Shown: positions 17,952-32,570, counted from the stretch's first letter. The stretch is 64,000 nucleotides of DNA from Bosea sp. BIWAKO-01 (GCF_001748145.1 NZ_BCQA01000001.1:2878501-2942500), one strand, 5' to 3'. Translations and numbers: made by a program. The notes: generated from the letters alone by a model not told the origin.

Positions 17952-19184
17952 ATGCGTTTGCGTTCACTTCTGATGGTTCTGGGGGCTGCCCTGCTCCTGC
18001 TGCTGACCGGCGGCCCGTCCTCCTTTGCCGAGAACGACACGATGCTGACGCGTGATCCCACGCTGCAGCGTGGGCGCGGGTTCGTCTTCCCCTTCAGCCG
18101 CCTTCAACCGCAGCCCCAGCCCGCGCAACAGCGCCAGCGTGTGGCGCCAGCCCAGGCACGCAGGACGTCTCCGGTGGTGATCCGCGACGATCCGGTCATC
18201 CCCAAGGTCGATATCAGCCATCATATCGTCGTGCTGGGGGATTCGCTTGCCGATCTCGTGGTCGGTGGGCTCGACGAGGCCTTGAACGATCGTCCCGATG
18301 TCGCGGTGGTGCGCAAGACGAAACTCGAATCCGGTCTTGTCCGCACCGATTTCTACGATTGGCCGAAGGCGGTTACCGATCTGCTGGCCAGCGACCAGAA
18401 GATCAGCGTCGCCGTGATGCTGCTCGGCCTCAATGATCGGCAAGCGATCCGTGAAGGCGAGACCATTCACGAGCCGCTGAGCGAACGTTGGCTGGAACTC
18501 TATCGAGATCGGGTCGACGGCATCGCCGGGGCTTTTGCGGCGAAACGCATTCCCTTGCTCTGGGTCGGTCTCCCACCTGTCCAGAATTCACGCCTTACCG
18601 CCGACTATGTCATTCTCAATGACGTCTATCGGCAGCGTGTCGAGCGGGCCGGCGGCCAGTACATCGATCTGTGGGGCGGTTATGTCGACGCCGAGAACCG
18701 CTACAGGGCGATGGGGCCCGATGTATCCGGGCAGACGACGCGGTTGCGCACCGCCGACGGCATTCATTTCACCAAGGCGGGGGCACGCAAGGCCGCTCAC
18801 TTCATCGATGTGGTGATCCGCCGTCTGATCGAGGGGCGTCCGGAACAAGGCGTGATCGCACTTCCGGTCGCGCCCGAGACCGGGGCTCCAAGCAATCCGG
18901 AACTGCAGGCCGGCGGCATCGAACGCCTGATCGACCGCATGGTCCAGGGATTGCCCGACCTCGGCGGCCTTGGTCCCGCGCTGCAGGCAAAGCCGCTGGC
19001 AGGGCCGATCATGCCGCTGACAGGGTTGTCGTCCAATGGGGACCGGGCGCTGCTCGCCTCGATCCAGGAGGCGAGAGGACGGGGCGACCTCGCCACCCAG
19101 CTCGACCGCGTGTTCGGCGAGGGGGTTGCGAGCGAACCGAAGCCGGGTCGCATCGACGATTACCGCTGGCCGCGCCGGAACTGA
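17952..19184 (+). CDS. DUF459-type SGNH/GDSL hydrolase, exported
   Basis: The 410-residue product has a signal peptide (MRLRSLLMVLGAALLLLL, cleaved near SFAEN), a basic proline/glutamine-rich linker, then an SGNH hydrolase domain with block I VVLGDSLADLVVGG (nucleophile Ser), the Asn block LLGLNDRQAI and the Asp-x-x-His block ADGIHFTKAGARKAAHF. Such proteins are periplasmic and in related bacteria are linked to O-acyl modification of envelope polymers, but the substrate here is unknown. It follows the lytic transglycosylase gene with a 65-bp gap and may share its transcript, consistent with a cell-wall role. Confidence 0.85.
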   Translation: MRLRSLLMVLGAALLLLLTGGPSSFAENDTMLTRDPTLQRGRGFVFPFSRLQPQPQPAQQRQRVAPAQARRTSPVVIRDDPVIPKVDISHHIVVLGDSLADLVVGGLDEALNDRPDVAVVRKTKLESGLVRTDFYDWPKAVTDLLASDQKISVAVMLLGLNDRQAIREGETIHEPLSERWLELYRDRVDGIAGAFAAKRIPLLWVGLPPVQNSRLTADYVILNDVYRQRVERAGGQYIDLWGGYVDAENRYRAMGPDVSGQTTRLRTADGIHFTKAGARKAAHFIDVVIRRLIEGRPEQGVIALPVAPETGAPSNPELQAGGIERLIDRMVQGLPDLGGLGPALQAKPLAGPIMPLTGLSSNGDRALLASIQEARGRGDLATQLDRVFGEGVASEPKPGRIDDYRWPRRN

Positions 19185-19209
19185 CCGGAACCGACACGAA
19201 CATCACACG

Positions 19210-19227
19210 CCCCTTCGGGAGAAGGGG
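19210..19227. terminator. Short hairpin between convergent genes
   Basis: CCCCTTC and GAAGGGG pair around a GGGA loop between the ends of the SGNH hydrolase gene and gltD. There is no T-tract; it may be a terminator hairpin or a short dispersed palindrome. Confidence 0.4.
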
Positions 19228-19328
19228 AGCCGCGCAACGCCGAGATGGGCGAGGGGCCACTCGGCCACCTGCTCCCCTCGTGCGCCGCGCTGCGGCATGT
19301 CCTCCCCCGAGTGAGAGACGGGATCTCC

Positions 19329-20750
<1,422 letters not shown>

Positions 20751-20773
20751 CGTCTCACATCCGCCTGATTGGG

Positions 20774-25498
<4,725 letters not shown>

Positions 25499-26108
25499 CG
25501 TCAAACCCCGCTTGCCATACCCCTCGCGCTTCCGCCGAGAGACCCGCATCAGTCTACATCGCCGTCCGCACCGGCTCCTGCTGGCCTTCAAGGCAGCAAG
25601 GATGGAGCCAGTCCGGCCAGGTTCGTCTGTCAGAGGGGGGCTTGCGCTGTTTTGATCCCGCGCCCGCGTCCTCCGCAGGCGCCTCGGGCTTCCCAGAGCC
25701 CTGTCGCGCCTGTTTACGCCGCCGTTTTACGGGCGGCGCGTTTACGGTTGGCTGTGGCGGTCGTGGCCGTGCCCCTCGTCATTGCTCCGCTCCGTTGCGA
25801 TCGTCCGACATCAGGCTCGCGGCCTCATGTCAGTGCGGTGAAAAATGGGACAGCAACACTGTCCTATTGAGACGAATTTGCCAGAATTCTAATGTCGGCA
25901 CAAGCGTGAATTTTGGGCGGATTGGAAATATTGTTGCGATATGTGTTTCAACGGCGACATTTCCGGGATGAAAGGCATCGTTGGGTCGCACGCTTCTTGT
26001 CCGAAGGGCTTATGCCGGCGGCGTTCGGTCCGGGCTCAGTCGCGGCGTGCAAGGCGTCATTCCGGCCTTGCGCTTGGCAGGGCGCGCCCGCCTCGCTAAC
26101 GCTCGTTC
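25499..26108. other. Intergenic region upstream of gltB and threonine aldolase
   Basis: This 610-bp stretch separates divergent genes and should hold both promoters. I see no supported gene. It contains a small dyad at 25848-25864 with arms GGACAG and CTGTCC, and a GC-rich hairpin at 25717-25738. The part near 25840-25980 is more AT-rich than its surroundings, consistent with a promoter region. No known riboswitch was recognised. Confidence 0.5.
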
Positions 26109-27173
26109 ATGAACTTCATCAGCGACAATACGGCGGGTGCAAGCGCCCCGGTGATGGCCGCGATCGCGGCCGCCAATGACGGCGCAGCTGCGGCCTATGG
26201 CACCGATATCTGGACCCAGCGCGTCGAACGGCTCTTTGCCGAAGTGTTCGAACATGAGGTCTCGGTTTTCCTGGTGACCAGCGGCACGGCTGCGAACGCC
26301 CTGGCGCTGGCCTGCCTGACGCGCCCCTGGGGAGCCGTCCTGACCCATCAGGAAAGCCACGTCGCCGATGACGAGTGCGGCGCGCCGGAATTCTTCGGCG
26401 ACGGCACCAAGCTCATCGGTCTGCCTGGGACCGGCAACAAGATCACGCCTGAGTCCGTGACAAAGGTCTTGGCGCGGATGCGCGAGGGCGCACTGCATCA
26501 GGTGCAGCCGCAGGCGGTCTCGATCACGCAGGCAACCGAATGCGGGTTGATCTATCGTCCCGACGAGGTGCGGGCCCTGAAGCAGGCGGCCGATCCACGC
26601 GCCCTGAAGCTGCATATGGATGGCGCCCGTTTTGCCAATGCGCTGGTCACGCTGGGCTGCTCTCCGGCCGAGATCACCTGGAAGGCAGGTGTCGACGTCC
26701 TGTCCTTCGGGGGCACCAAGAACGGCGCCTGGGCGGCCGAGGCCGTGGTCTTCTTCGATCAGGCCTTGGCTGCTGAAATGAAATGGCGGCGCAAGCGGGC
26801 CGGCCATACGCTTTCCAAGGGCCGGCTGATCGGTGCGCAATTCGAGGGCCTGCTGGCCGGCGGCCACTGGCTGGCGTTGGCGCGCCACGCCAACGCGATG
26901 GCGTCCCGGCTGTCCGAGGCGGTTACGAGAGGCGGCTCGGTGCGGTTGGCCTGGCCCTGCGAGGCCAATACGGCGTTTCTCGTCCTCGATGCTGCAACGC
27001 AGCAGCGCCTGAAGGAGGCCGGAGTCGGCTATCACGCCTGGTCCGACACTGCGCTTCCCGACGATGCAGGGCTTGCATCGGGCGAGATCATCGGTCGGTT
27101 CGTCATGTCCTTTGCGACGCGTCCCGAGGATGTCGAACAACTGATCTCGCTGCTGAACGCGCCGTCTCGCTGA
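26109..27173 (+). CDS. ltaE: Low-specificity L-threonine aldolase (PLP-dependent)
   Basis: The 354-residue fold-type I PLP enzyme cleaves threonine to glycine and acetaldehyde. It starts MNFISDNTAGASAP, has the cofactor-stacking region SGTAANALALACL and the histidine of THQESHVADDECGAPEFF, LHMDGARFANAL, and the PLP lysine in SFGGTKNGAWAAEAV. Beta-eliminating lyase-family relatives exist, but the length and motifs favour threonine aldolase. The gene stands alone. Confidence 0.9.
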   Translation: MNFISDNTAGASAPVMAAIAAANDGAAAAYGTDIWTQRVERLFAEVFEHEVSVFLVTSGTAANALALACLTRPWGAVLTHQESHVADDECGAPEFFGDGTKLIGLPGTGNKITPESVTKVLARMREGALHQVQPQAVSITQATECGLIYRPDEVRALKQAADPRALKLHMDGARFANALVTLGCSPAEITWKAGVDVLSFGGTKNGAWAAEAVVFFDQALAAEMKWRRKRAGHTLSKGRLIGAQFEGLLAGGHWLALARHANAMASRLSEAVTRGGSVRLAWPCEANTAFLVLDAATQQRLKEAGVGYHAWSDTALPDDAGLASGEIIGRFVMSFATRPEDVEQLISLLNAPSR

Positions 27174-27259
27174 AATATCCCCTGATTGACGCCGCATGGG
27201 TGCCGTAATCCCTAAGGAAGACTGAAGCCCCCGTTCGGTCCGTTAACAAGGATGGAGAT

Positions 27260-28207
27260 ATGGCTTCTGTTTCGACCGCGCGCTCGCGCGCCGCGCTGAT
27301 CGGCCTGGCTGTTGCCGGCGCGCTGGCGGGCTCGGCCGGTGGAGCCGCCGCGCAGTATTATTACGACTATGGCTACGAGTATCTGCCGCGTCGCGGCTAT
27401 GGCTATGGCTATCGCTACGCGCCGCCGCCGCCTGCGCCGTTGTCTTCGCGGAGCATCGCCGAGATCGCCATCCGCGAGCACAGGCTCGCCCAGGTCGACC
27501 GCACCACGCGCACCGAGTCCGATTTTGTGGTCGATGGGCGCATGGCGAATGGCCGGCGCGTACGGCTGATCTTCGATCGTTTCAGCGGCGATCTCATCCG
27601 GCGGACGAACCTGCAGACTCCTGAACGAATGCGGGGACCCGCTCCGGATGTCGCGCGCGTCGACCCGCGTGAGCATGCCCCGGCCCAACCGCGGTTGCTG
27701 CCGCTCCCGCCGGAGCGCCCCGATTCGCTCAAGCCTCCGGCGGAGGCGAACGCGCCCGCGCAGGCCATTCCGGCGTCCCCGGCCGCACCGATGCCGGCTC
27801 CCGAACCGGAGAAGGCACTAGCTCCTCCCGCCGAGGCGAACGCGCCTGCAACGGTGATGCCCCCGTCTCCGGCGGCGCCGACACCGCCAGTCGAACAGGT
27901 AAAGCCTGTCGAGCAGGCTCCTGCCCAGGCTCGTGCGCCAGCAACCGAGGTTCCGTCCGCGCCGGCAACCCCCGTCGCACCGACGCCGGGGCCGACCGCG
28001 CCATCCGGCGAGGAGAAGCCGAAGCTGGTGAACCCCAACGATGTTCGCGGCACGGAGGCGCCGGAGCAGAAGCCGCCGCTTGCGAAGGCCGAATCGCCGG
28101 AGATCAAGGTTTCGCCGGTCGAGCTGCCTCCGGTCCAGATCGAGGACCCGGCGCCCTCCATAGCGCGTCCGGCGACGCCTGCCGTTCCGGTCGCACCTCT
28201 CGACTGA
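27260..28207 (+). CDS. Exported proline/alanine-rich protein of unknown function
   Basis: The 315-residue product has a signal peptide (residues 1-32, ending GGAAAQ), a tyrosine/glycine-rich segment (YYYDYGYEYLPRRGYGYGYR), a short conserved-looking domain (about 60-115, SIAEIAIREHRLAQVDRTTR and RRVRLIFDRFSGDL) and then about 190 residues rich in Pro, Ala and Glu. The tail holds two near copies of a PPAEANAPA-containing repeat unit (DNA near 27735 and 27825). It is probably periplasmic or envelope-spanning. I do not recognise a function. A strong hairpin terminator follows. Confidence 0.75.
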   Translation: MASVSTARSRAALIGLAVAGALAGSAGGAAAQYYYDYGYEYLPRRGYGYGYRYAPPPPAPLSSRSIAEIAIREHRLAQVDRTTRTESDFVVDGRMANGRRVRLIFDRFSGDLIRRTNLQTPERMRGPAPDVARVDPREHAPAQPRLLPLPPERPDSLKPPAEANAPAQAIPASPAAPMPAPEPEKALAPPAEANAPATVMPPSPAAPTPPVEQVKPVEQAPAQARAPATEVPSAPATPVAPTPGPTAPSGEEKPKLVNPNDVRGTEAPEQKPPLAKAESPEIKVSPVELPPVQIEDPAPSIARPATPAVPVAPLD

Positions 28208-28235
28208 GAGACGATCTCCAATCCCAGGCATGAAA

Positions 28236-28264
28236 AGGGCGCCCCCGGAAACCGGGGGCGCCCT
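28236..28264. terminator. Strong hairpin between convergent genes
   Basis: A 13-bp perfect stem (AGGGCGCCCCCGG with CCGGGGGCGCCCT) closed by an AAA loop lies between the proline-rich gene and hsp20. Each strand has a few A or T near the stem, so it probably terminates both transcripts. Confidence 0.75.
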
Positions 28265-28291
28265 CTGTCTGCCAGCCCTGGGCTGGGCGTG

Positions 28292-28759
28292 TTACGCGGC
28301 CTTGGAAACCTTGGCCTCGAGCACCTTGGCGGGTTTGCCGCCGATGGCGATCTGGCGCGGCTTCTTGGCCTCGGGAATCTCGCGGACGAGATCGATATGG
28401 AGTAGGCCGTTCTCGAGGCTCGCGCCGGTCACCTGGACATAGTCGGCGAGCTGGAAGCGGCGCTCGAAGGCGCGGGCCGCGATGCCCTGATGCAGGACTT
28501 CGCGCTTCTCGGCGGTCTCGGAAACCTGCTTCTCACCGCGTACGGTCAGGGTGTTTTCCTTGCTTTCGATGGCAAGGTCGCTGTCGGAGAAGCCGGCGAC
28601 CGCGATGGAGATGCGGTAGGCGTTCTCGGCAGTGCGCTCGATATTGTAGGGCGGATAGGTCGGCGCGGTTTCAGCGCTGGTCGCCTGGTCGAGCAGGTTG
28701 AACAGACGATCGAAGCCGACGGTCGAGCGATAGAGCGGGGAAAGATCGAAGTGACGCAT
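28292..28759 (-). CDS. Small heat shock protein, Hsp20/IbpA type
   Basis: An ATP-independent holdase chaperone of 155 residues. It opens RHFDLSPLYRSTVGFDRLF like IbpA proteins, with the alpha-crystallin domain from about residue 40 (NIERTAENAYRISIAVAGFS to DLVREIPEAKKPRQIAIG). It contains the ERRFQLADYVQV stretch and the conserved A-x-x-x-N-G-L-L motif (ASLENGLLHIDL). The ribosome site GGAGGA lies 6 bases before the ATG and appears to be in a ROSE-like hairpin. Transcription probably starts at an RpoH-type promoter. Confidence 0.95.
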   Translation of the reverse strand: MRHFDLSPLYRSTVGFDRLFNLLDQATSAETAPTYPPYNIERTAENAYRISIAVAGFSDSDLAIESKENTLTVRGEKQVSETAEKREVLHQGIAARAFERRFQLADYVQVTGASLENGLLHIDLVREIPEAKKPRQIAIGGKPAKVLEAKVSKAA

Positions 28760-28852
28760 GATGTCCTCCAGAAGAAGCGACGTTTGGTCGAGCCTGCCTC
28801 GTCTTGAGCACAGGCCCCGTTCAGGTTCACGCAGCCGGTATCGGCCTGCGTG
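28760..28852 (-). promoter_or_regulatory. ROSE-like RNA thermometer in hsp20 5' leader
   Basis: On the minus strand the leader can fold into three hairpins. Hairpin I (28828-28852) has 7-bp arms CACGCAG/CTGCGTG with an inner CCG/CGG stem. Hairpin II (28792-28815) pairs GCCTG with CAGGC. Hairpin III (28763-28781) places UCGCU, matching the ROSE motif U(U/C)GCU, opposite the GGAGG ribosome site, closed by GUC/GAC. Sequestering of the ribosome site next to an hsp20 start is the hallmark of ROSE elements in rhizobia. Confidence 0.7.
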
Positions 28853-28858
28853 ACCAGG

Positions 28859-28888
28859 AATTGGGGAGCGATTTCAGCTTTTCAAGAG
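28859..28888 (-). promoter_or_regulatory. RpoH (sigma-32) type promoter of hsp20
   Basis: Reading the minus strand, CTTGAA is followed by a 14-base spacer and CCCCAATT, close to the sigma-32 consensus (CTTGAA, N13-15, CCCCAT-T). The predicted transcription start falls at the first base of the leader hairpins. Confidence 0.7.
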
Positions 28889-28952
28889 CTGCCTCGAGCG
28901 GGCATAACCGAGGGCATCCGCCCGGGACTGTCGCCGCGATTCGGAGCGCCTG

Positions 28953-30008
28953 ATGGCCGAGGCCGAGCTTTTCTCCCTCCCCGCCTACCCGATTCCCGGG
29001 CATGGCAAGGTCTGGCTTGCTCTGGCACGCGACGGAGCCAGGCTCCGCTTCGCGAGTTGGCACCCGACAGTAAAGCGGGTGCGCGGTACTGTCGTGGTCA
29101 TCCAGGGGCGCGCGGAGTTCATCGAACGCTACAGCGAGACGATCGCCGACCTGCGCCGCCGCGGTTTCCATATTCTCGCCTTCGACTGGCGCGGCCAGGG
29201 CGGTTCGCAACGCTTCGTCTCGCGTGAACGCAAGGGGCATGTCGGCCGTCTGCGGCACTACGAGACCGACCTTGCACTTGCAATGGCGGAAATGCAGGCC
29301 CGGCTGCCGCCTCCCTATTTCGTACTGGCGCATTCGATGGGGGCGGCCCTGTGCCTCGACGCCGCCCGGCGCAACGCATTGCCGGTCTCACGGCTGGTTG
29401 CGCTCGCGCCCATGCTCGGCCTCTCCATGGTCGAGCGGCCACGGGCGGCGAGCTATCTCGCAAGCGTGCTGTACTGGCTCGGTCTCGGCAGCGCCTTCGT
29501 GCCTGGCGGCGGTGATACGGCGATCGCGACCAAGCCATTCCAGGGCAATCGGCTGACGAATGACCCGGTCCGCTATGCCCGGAACGCCGCGCTTTCAGCT
29601 GCAGCGCGCCATCTCAGTATCGGCGATCCGACTGTCGGCTGGGTCAGGACCGCGTTCCGGTTGATGAACCGGCTGGCGGCCCCCACGGCGCCGCTGGAGG
29701 TCAAGGTGCCGACGCTGGTGATCGCAGCCGGGCGCGACCCGGTGGTCTCGACGCCGGCGATCGAGCGCTTCGCGGCACGGCTGAAGACCGGTTCGGCCTT
29801 GATATTGCCGACAGCGCGCCATGAGATCCTGATGGAAACGGATGCCGTTCGCGCGCAGTTCTGGGCGGCCTTCGATGCATTCATTCCCGGCGAAGCGATC
29901 GCCGGGCCCGGATCAGCCGGCGAGCAGGGCGAGGGCGGCCTGGTGCAGGGTCCTGTTGGCGGCGGCGATGATGCGTCCGCCCTTGGCGGCACTGCCGCCG
30001 TCCCATGA
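28953..30008 (+). CDS. Alpha/beta hydrolase, lysophospholipase/monoacylglycerol lipase type
   Basis: The 351-residue protein resembles serine hydrolases that act on lysophospholipids or monoacylglycerols (PldB-like). It has the oxyanion region VVIQGRAEFIERY, the strand AFDWRGQGGS, the nucleophile elbow VLAHSMGAAL with its Ser, and the catalytic His in PTARHEILMETD. The natural fold seems to end near residue 315; the last 35 residues are glycine-rich and are translated from sequence antisense to the hisN 3' end. It is divergent from hsp20. Confidence 0.85.
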   Translation: MAEAELFSLPAYPIPGHGKVWLALARDGARLRFASWHPTVKRVRGTVVVIQGRAEFIERYSETIADLRRRGFHILAFDWRGQGGSQRFVSRERKGHVGRLRHYETDLALAMAEMQARLPPPYFVLAHSMGAALCLDAARRNALPVSRLVALAPMLGLSMVERPRAASYLASVLYWLGLGSAFVPGGGDTAIATKPFQGNRLTNDPVRYARNAALSAAARHLSIGDPTVGWVRTAFRLMNRLAAPTAPLEVKVPTLVIAAGRDPVVSTPAIERFAARLKTGSALILPTARHEILMETDAVRAQFWAAFDAFIPGEAIAGPGSAGEQGEGGLVQGPVGGGDDASALGGTAAVP

Positions 30009-30695
30009 CGTGACGATTCCGCCGGCGCCTTCGACGATCGGGATCAGCGCGACGATGTCATAGGGCTTCAGCCCGCTCTCGATGACGAGATCGACATGGC
30101 CCGAGGCGAGCATGCAATAGGCATAGCAGTCGCAACCGTAACGGGCGAGGCGCACCGCGCTCTCGACACGCAGATACGCTTCCTGCTCGGCGCCCTGGAA
30201 GAGTTTGGGGCTGGTGGTCATCACCGTCGCGGTGGCCAGCTCGCCGTTCTGGCGCGTGCGCAGCACCCGAGGCCCGCCCGGGCCCTCATAGCGTGCCTGT
30301 CGACCATCGCCGGAATAGCGCTCGCCGGTGAAGGGCTGGTGCATCATGCCGTAAACCGGAACGCCCTCACGGGTGAGGCCGATCAGCGTGCCCCAGACCG
30401 GGATGCCGGAGATGAAGGCCCGGGTGCCGTCGATCGGGTCGAGCACCCAGACATACTCGGCCTCGCCGTTCTCCGTGCCGAACTCCTCTCCGAGCACGCC
30501 ATGCTCGGGGAAATTGCGCTTGATCAGGTGGCGCATCACGTTCTCGCCGGCGCGGTCGGCCTCGGTCACGGGATCGAACACGCCGCCGCAGGACTTGTCC
30601 TCGGTTGCGTGCTTGGCGCGGAAGAAGGGCAGGATCGCCTGGCCGGATTGGGTCGCGAGTTCCGCGACGAAGGCTCCGAAATCAACCGCACTCAT
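29913..30695 (-). CDS. hisN: Histidinol-phosphatase, inositol monophosphatase family
   Basis: The 260-residue protein belongs to the inositol monophosphatase family: GEEFG, WVLDPIDGTRAFISGIPVWG with the metal-binding Asp residues, and KPYDIVALIPIVEGAGG, where the Asp is the second metal ligand. The RAFISGIPVWG variant is typical of HisN-type histidinol phosphatases, which complete histidinol synthesis, rather than of SuhB. The start at 30695 gives the family opening. Its last 96 bp overlap the opposing hydrolase gene tail to tail. Confidence 0.88.
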   Translation of the reverse strand: MSAVDFGAFVAELATQSGQAILPFFRAKHATEDKSCGGVFDPVTEADRAGENVMRHLIKRNFPEHGVLGEEFGTENGEAEYVWVLDPIDGTRAFISGIPVWGTLIGLTREGVPVYGMMHQPFTGERYSGDGRQARYEGPGGPRVLRTRQNGELATATVMTTSPKLFQGAEQEAYLRVESAVRLARYGCDCYAYCMLASGHVDLVIESGLKPYDIVALIPIVEGAGGIVTSWDGGSAAKGGRIIAAANRTLHQAALALLAG

Positions 30696-30862
30696 CTTTG
30701 CTCTCCGGAGCTGCACTATGCTGCGCAGCAAAAATGCAGGATGCAGCCTGCCCACTCGGTTCTTCTAGCGGCGCTCGTTGTCGGAAAACAAGGAATCTGG
30801 TGGCAAATGAGCAGTTTTGGATTGCGTGCGGCGCATGGCTTACAAGATTTTCGACAAAGGCT

Positions 30863-30891
30863 CTTGCTTTTTTGCGCTGCACAGTCATATT
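30863..30891 (+). promoter_or_regulatory. Probable promoter of the MmgR-like sRNA
   Basis: CTTGCT (30863-30868) and CATATT (30886-30891) are spaced by 17 bases, close to the rhizobial housekeeping promoter (CTTGAC and CTATAT). A start near 30898 would precede the sRNA hairpins. Confidence 0.5.
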
Positions 30892-30897
30892 GTGCAC

Positions 30898-30990
30898 TGC
30901 GAAGGGGCGATCACCTCAAGCCTTCGTTTGCCCTCCTTGGGCGTTTCCTCCCTAGACTTGGGCCGCCACGAAAGTGCGCGGCCCTTTTTT
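30898..30990 (+). ncRNA. mmgR: MmgR/alpha-r8 (suhB-family) small RNA
   Basis: A compact RNA signal lies just upstream of hisN on the opposite strand. It contains the unpaired stretch UUUCCUCCCU (30944-30953), which I recall as conserved in MmgR/alpha-r8 RNAs, preceded by a small hairpin (GCCC/GGGC at 30930-30942). It ends in an excellent intrinsic terminator: GGGCCGCCAC, GAAA loop, GTGCGCGGCCC (30960-30984) and TTTTTT. Rfam calls this family suhB because members sit near inositol-monophosphatase genes, as here. In Sinorhizobium, MmgR limits polyhydroxybutyrate storage and responds to nitrogen. The 5' end is approximate. Confidence 0.75.
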
Positions 30991-31035
30991 CTGCGTCGCG
31001 CAGATGCCGTCATCGCAAGCCTCTGATAAAACAGG

Positions 31036-31955
31036 CTATTCCGCAGCTTCGCGCCAATCGTCGAGCCAGCCGCTCCAATGCGCGAAGCTCTCCGCCATGG
31101 CGGTGCCGATCGCCTGCTCCAACTCTGCAAAACCGGCATGCGGCTCCAGGGTCGCTTCGTTCATGTAAAGGGCGCGGTTGATCTCGATCTGCAGGGCATG
31201 CACGCCTGAGGCCGGCGCGCCGTAATGCTCGGTAATGAAGCCGCCGGCATAGGGGCGGTTGCGCGTGACGCTGAGCCCCCGCCGACGGAAGGCCTCCTCG
31301 GCGATGTCGATGATGTAGCCGGCGGCGCTGGTGCCGAAGCGGTCACCGAGAATCACATCCGACTTGGCGAGCCCGTCGCGGTCGAGCCCCGTCGACGGCA
31401 TCGAATGGGCGTCGACCAGAATGCAGGTGCCGAAGGCGCCTTGCGTGCGCTGGACCAGGCTGCGCAGCCCGGCATGGTAGGGGCGATAGAGCTCGTCGAT
31501 CCTGGTGAGTGCGTCCTCCACCGGAATCTTGCCGAAATAGATCTCGTGCGCATCGCCGACGATGCGCGGAATTGTGCCGAGCCCCCCGCGACCCGCAGCG
31601 AGCGGGTATTGGCGAAAGCAGGCAGGCGGCCGTCGAACATGCGCGGGTCGAGCTCATAGGGCTCGCGATTCACATCGAGAAAGGCACGCGGAAACTCGGC
31701 GACGAGCAACGGAGCACCAAGGGCGACCGTCTGTGCGAAGAGCCGGTCGACATAGGCATCTTCGGAGCGACGCAGCGAGCGCAGCGGCAATCGTGCTCGC
31801 TCCACGAAGGCGGGAGGATAGCGACGCCCGGCATGCGGCACGTCTACCACCACCGGCACGACCTGGAGCGGCGGCTGATAGAGGCTGAAGGGGCGCTCGA
31901 TCTCGACGACGATGTCGGCGGCTTCAGCAGAAAAATTACCGGACGAGATGGTCAT
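31036..31955 (-). pseudogene. N-formylglutamate amidohydrolase, frameshifted
   Basis: The gene is read in two frames. The first part (start 31955) encodes SLYQPPLQVVPVVVDVPHAGRRYP and on to NTRSLRVAGG. The second part, in another frame, continues as DAHEIYFGKI and EDALTRIDELYRPYH to the C-terminus at 31036. Together they make a full N-formylglutamate amidohydrolase-family protein of about 306 residues. The break lies in a run of six C (31582-31587); one more base would restore GGLGTIPRIVGDAH. It is either a real homopolymer frameshift or a sequencing error. The family hydrolyses N-formylglutamate in histidine breakdown. Confidence 0.85.
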
Positions 31956-32210
31956 GCAGGACGACTGAAGCACACATTGCCGAGCGGATGAAGCGATCTT
32001 GAATTCGGCGCTGAATCGAACATCGCGTTCACGCCTTGTTTACCATGTTGGCGCGTTATACTGCGATAGTGTTCCAAGCGCTCCGGGCAGGCGATAACGC
32101 TTCGGCGCGTTGGCTCGGAATGCCGAATCGGGCGAGACGAAACAGAGAAGGGGTTGTCCGGGGTGGGCGGCCTCTATCGATAGGCCGAACGGGACGGACG
32201 AAGCAGGCCC

Positions 32211-32570
32211 ATGACCAAGATACTTCTCGCTGAAGACGACAACGACATGCGCCGCTTTCTGGTCAAGGCCCTGCAGAATGCGGGCTACGACGTGGCGTCG
32301 TTCGATAACGGGCTTTCAGCTTATAATCGCCTGCGTGAAGAGCCCTTCGAACTGCTGCTGACCGACATCGTCATGCCGGAGATGGACGGCATCGAGCTGG
32401 CGCGGCGCGCCACCGAACTCGATCCCGACATCAAGGTGATGTTCATCACAGGTTTCGCTGCGGTTGCGCTCAACCCCGATTCCCAGACGCCGAAGGACGC
32501 AAAAGTGCTGTCCAAGCCCTTCCACCTGCGCGAACTCGTGAACGAGGTCGAGAAGTTGCTCGCAGCCTGA
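32211..32570 (+). CDS. cpdR: Single-domain response regulator CpdR
   Basis: The 119-residue receiver domain opens MTKILLAEDDNDMRRFLVKA, with phospho-acceptor Asp52 in LLLTDIVMPEMDG, Thr in FITGFAAVAL and Lys in KVLSKPFHLREL. There is no output domain. In Caulobacter and rhizobia, unphosphorylated CpdR primes ClpXP to degrade cell-cycle proteins, including CtrA indirectly, and is phosphorylated by the CckA-ChpT relay. The protein ends in LLAA, like the C-terminal AA degron reported for Caulobacter CpdR. Placement just before tRNA-Val is typical for Rhizobiales. Confidence 0.94.
   Translation: MTKILLAEDDNDMRRFLVKALQNAGYDVASFDNGLSAYNRLREEPFELLLTDIVMPEMDGIELARRATELDPDIKVMFITGFAAVALNPDSQTPKDAKVLSKPFHLRELVNEVEKLLAA

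Noticed and set aside
25550..25640. Possible structured RNA (SRP-like GC-rich stretch) upstream of gltB
   Set aside because: The SRP core GGAAGG-AGCAG was not found on either strand.
25922..25938. Sigma-54-like GG-N10-GC upstream of threonine aldolase
   Set aside because: The flanking bases do not match TGGCAC/TTGCA well, and such a pattern is frequent by chance.
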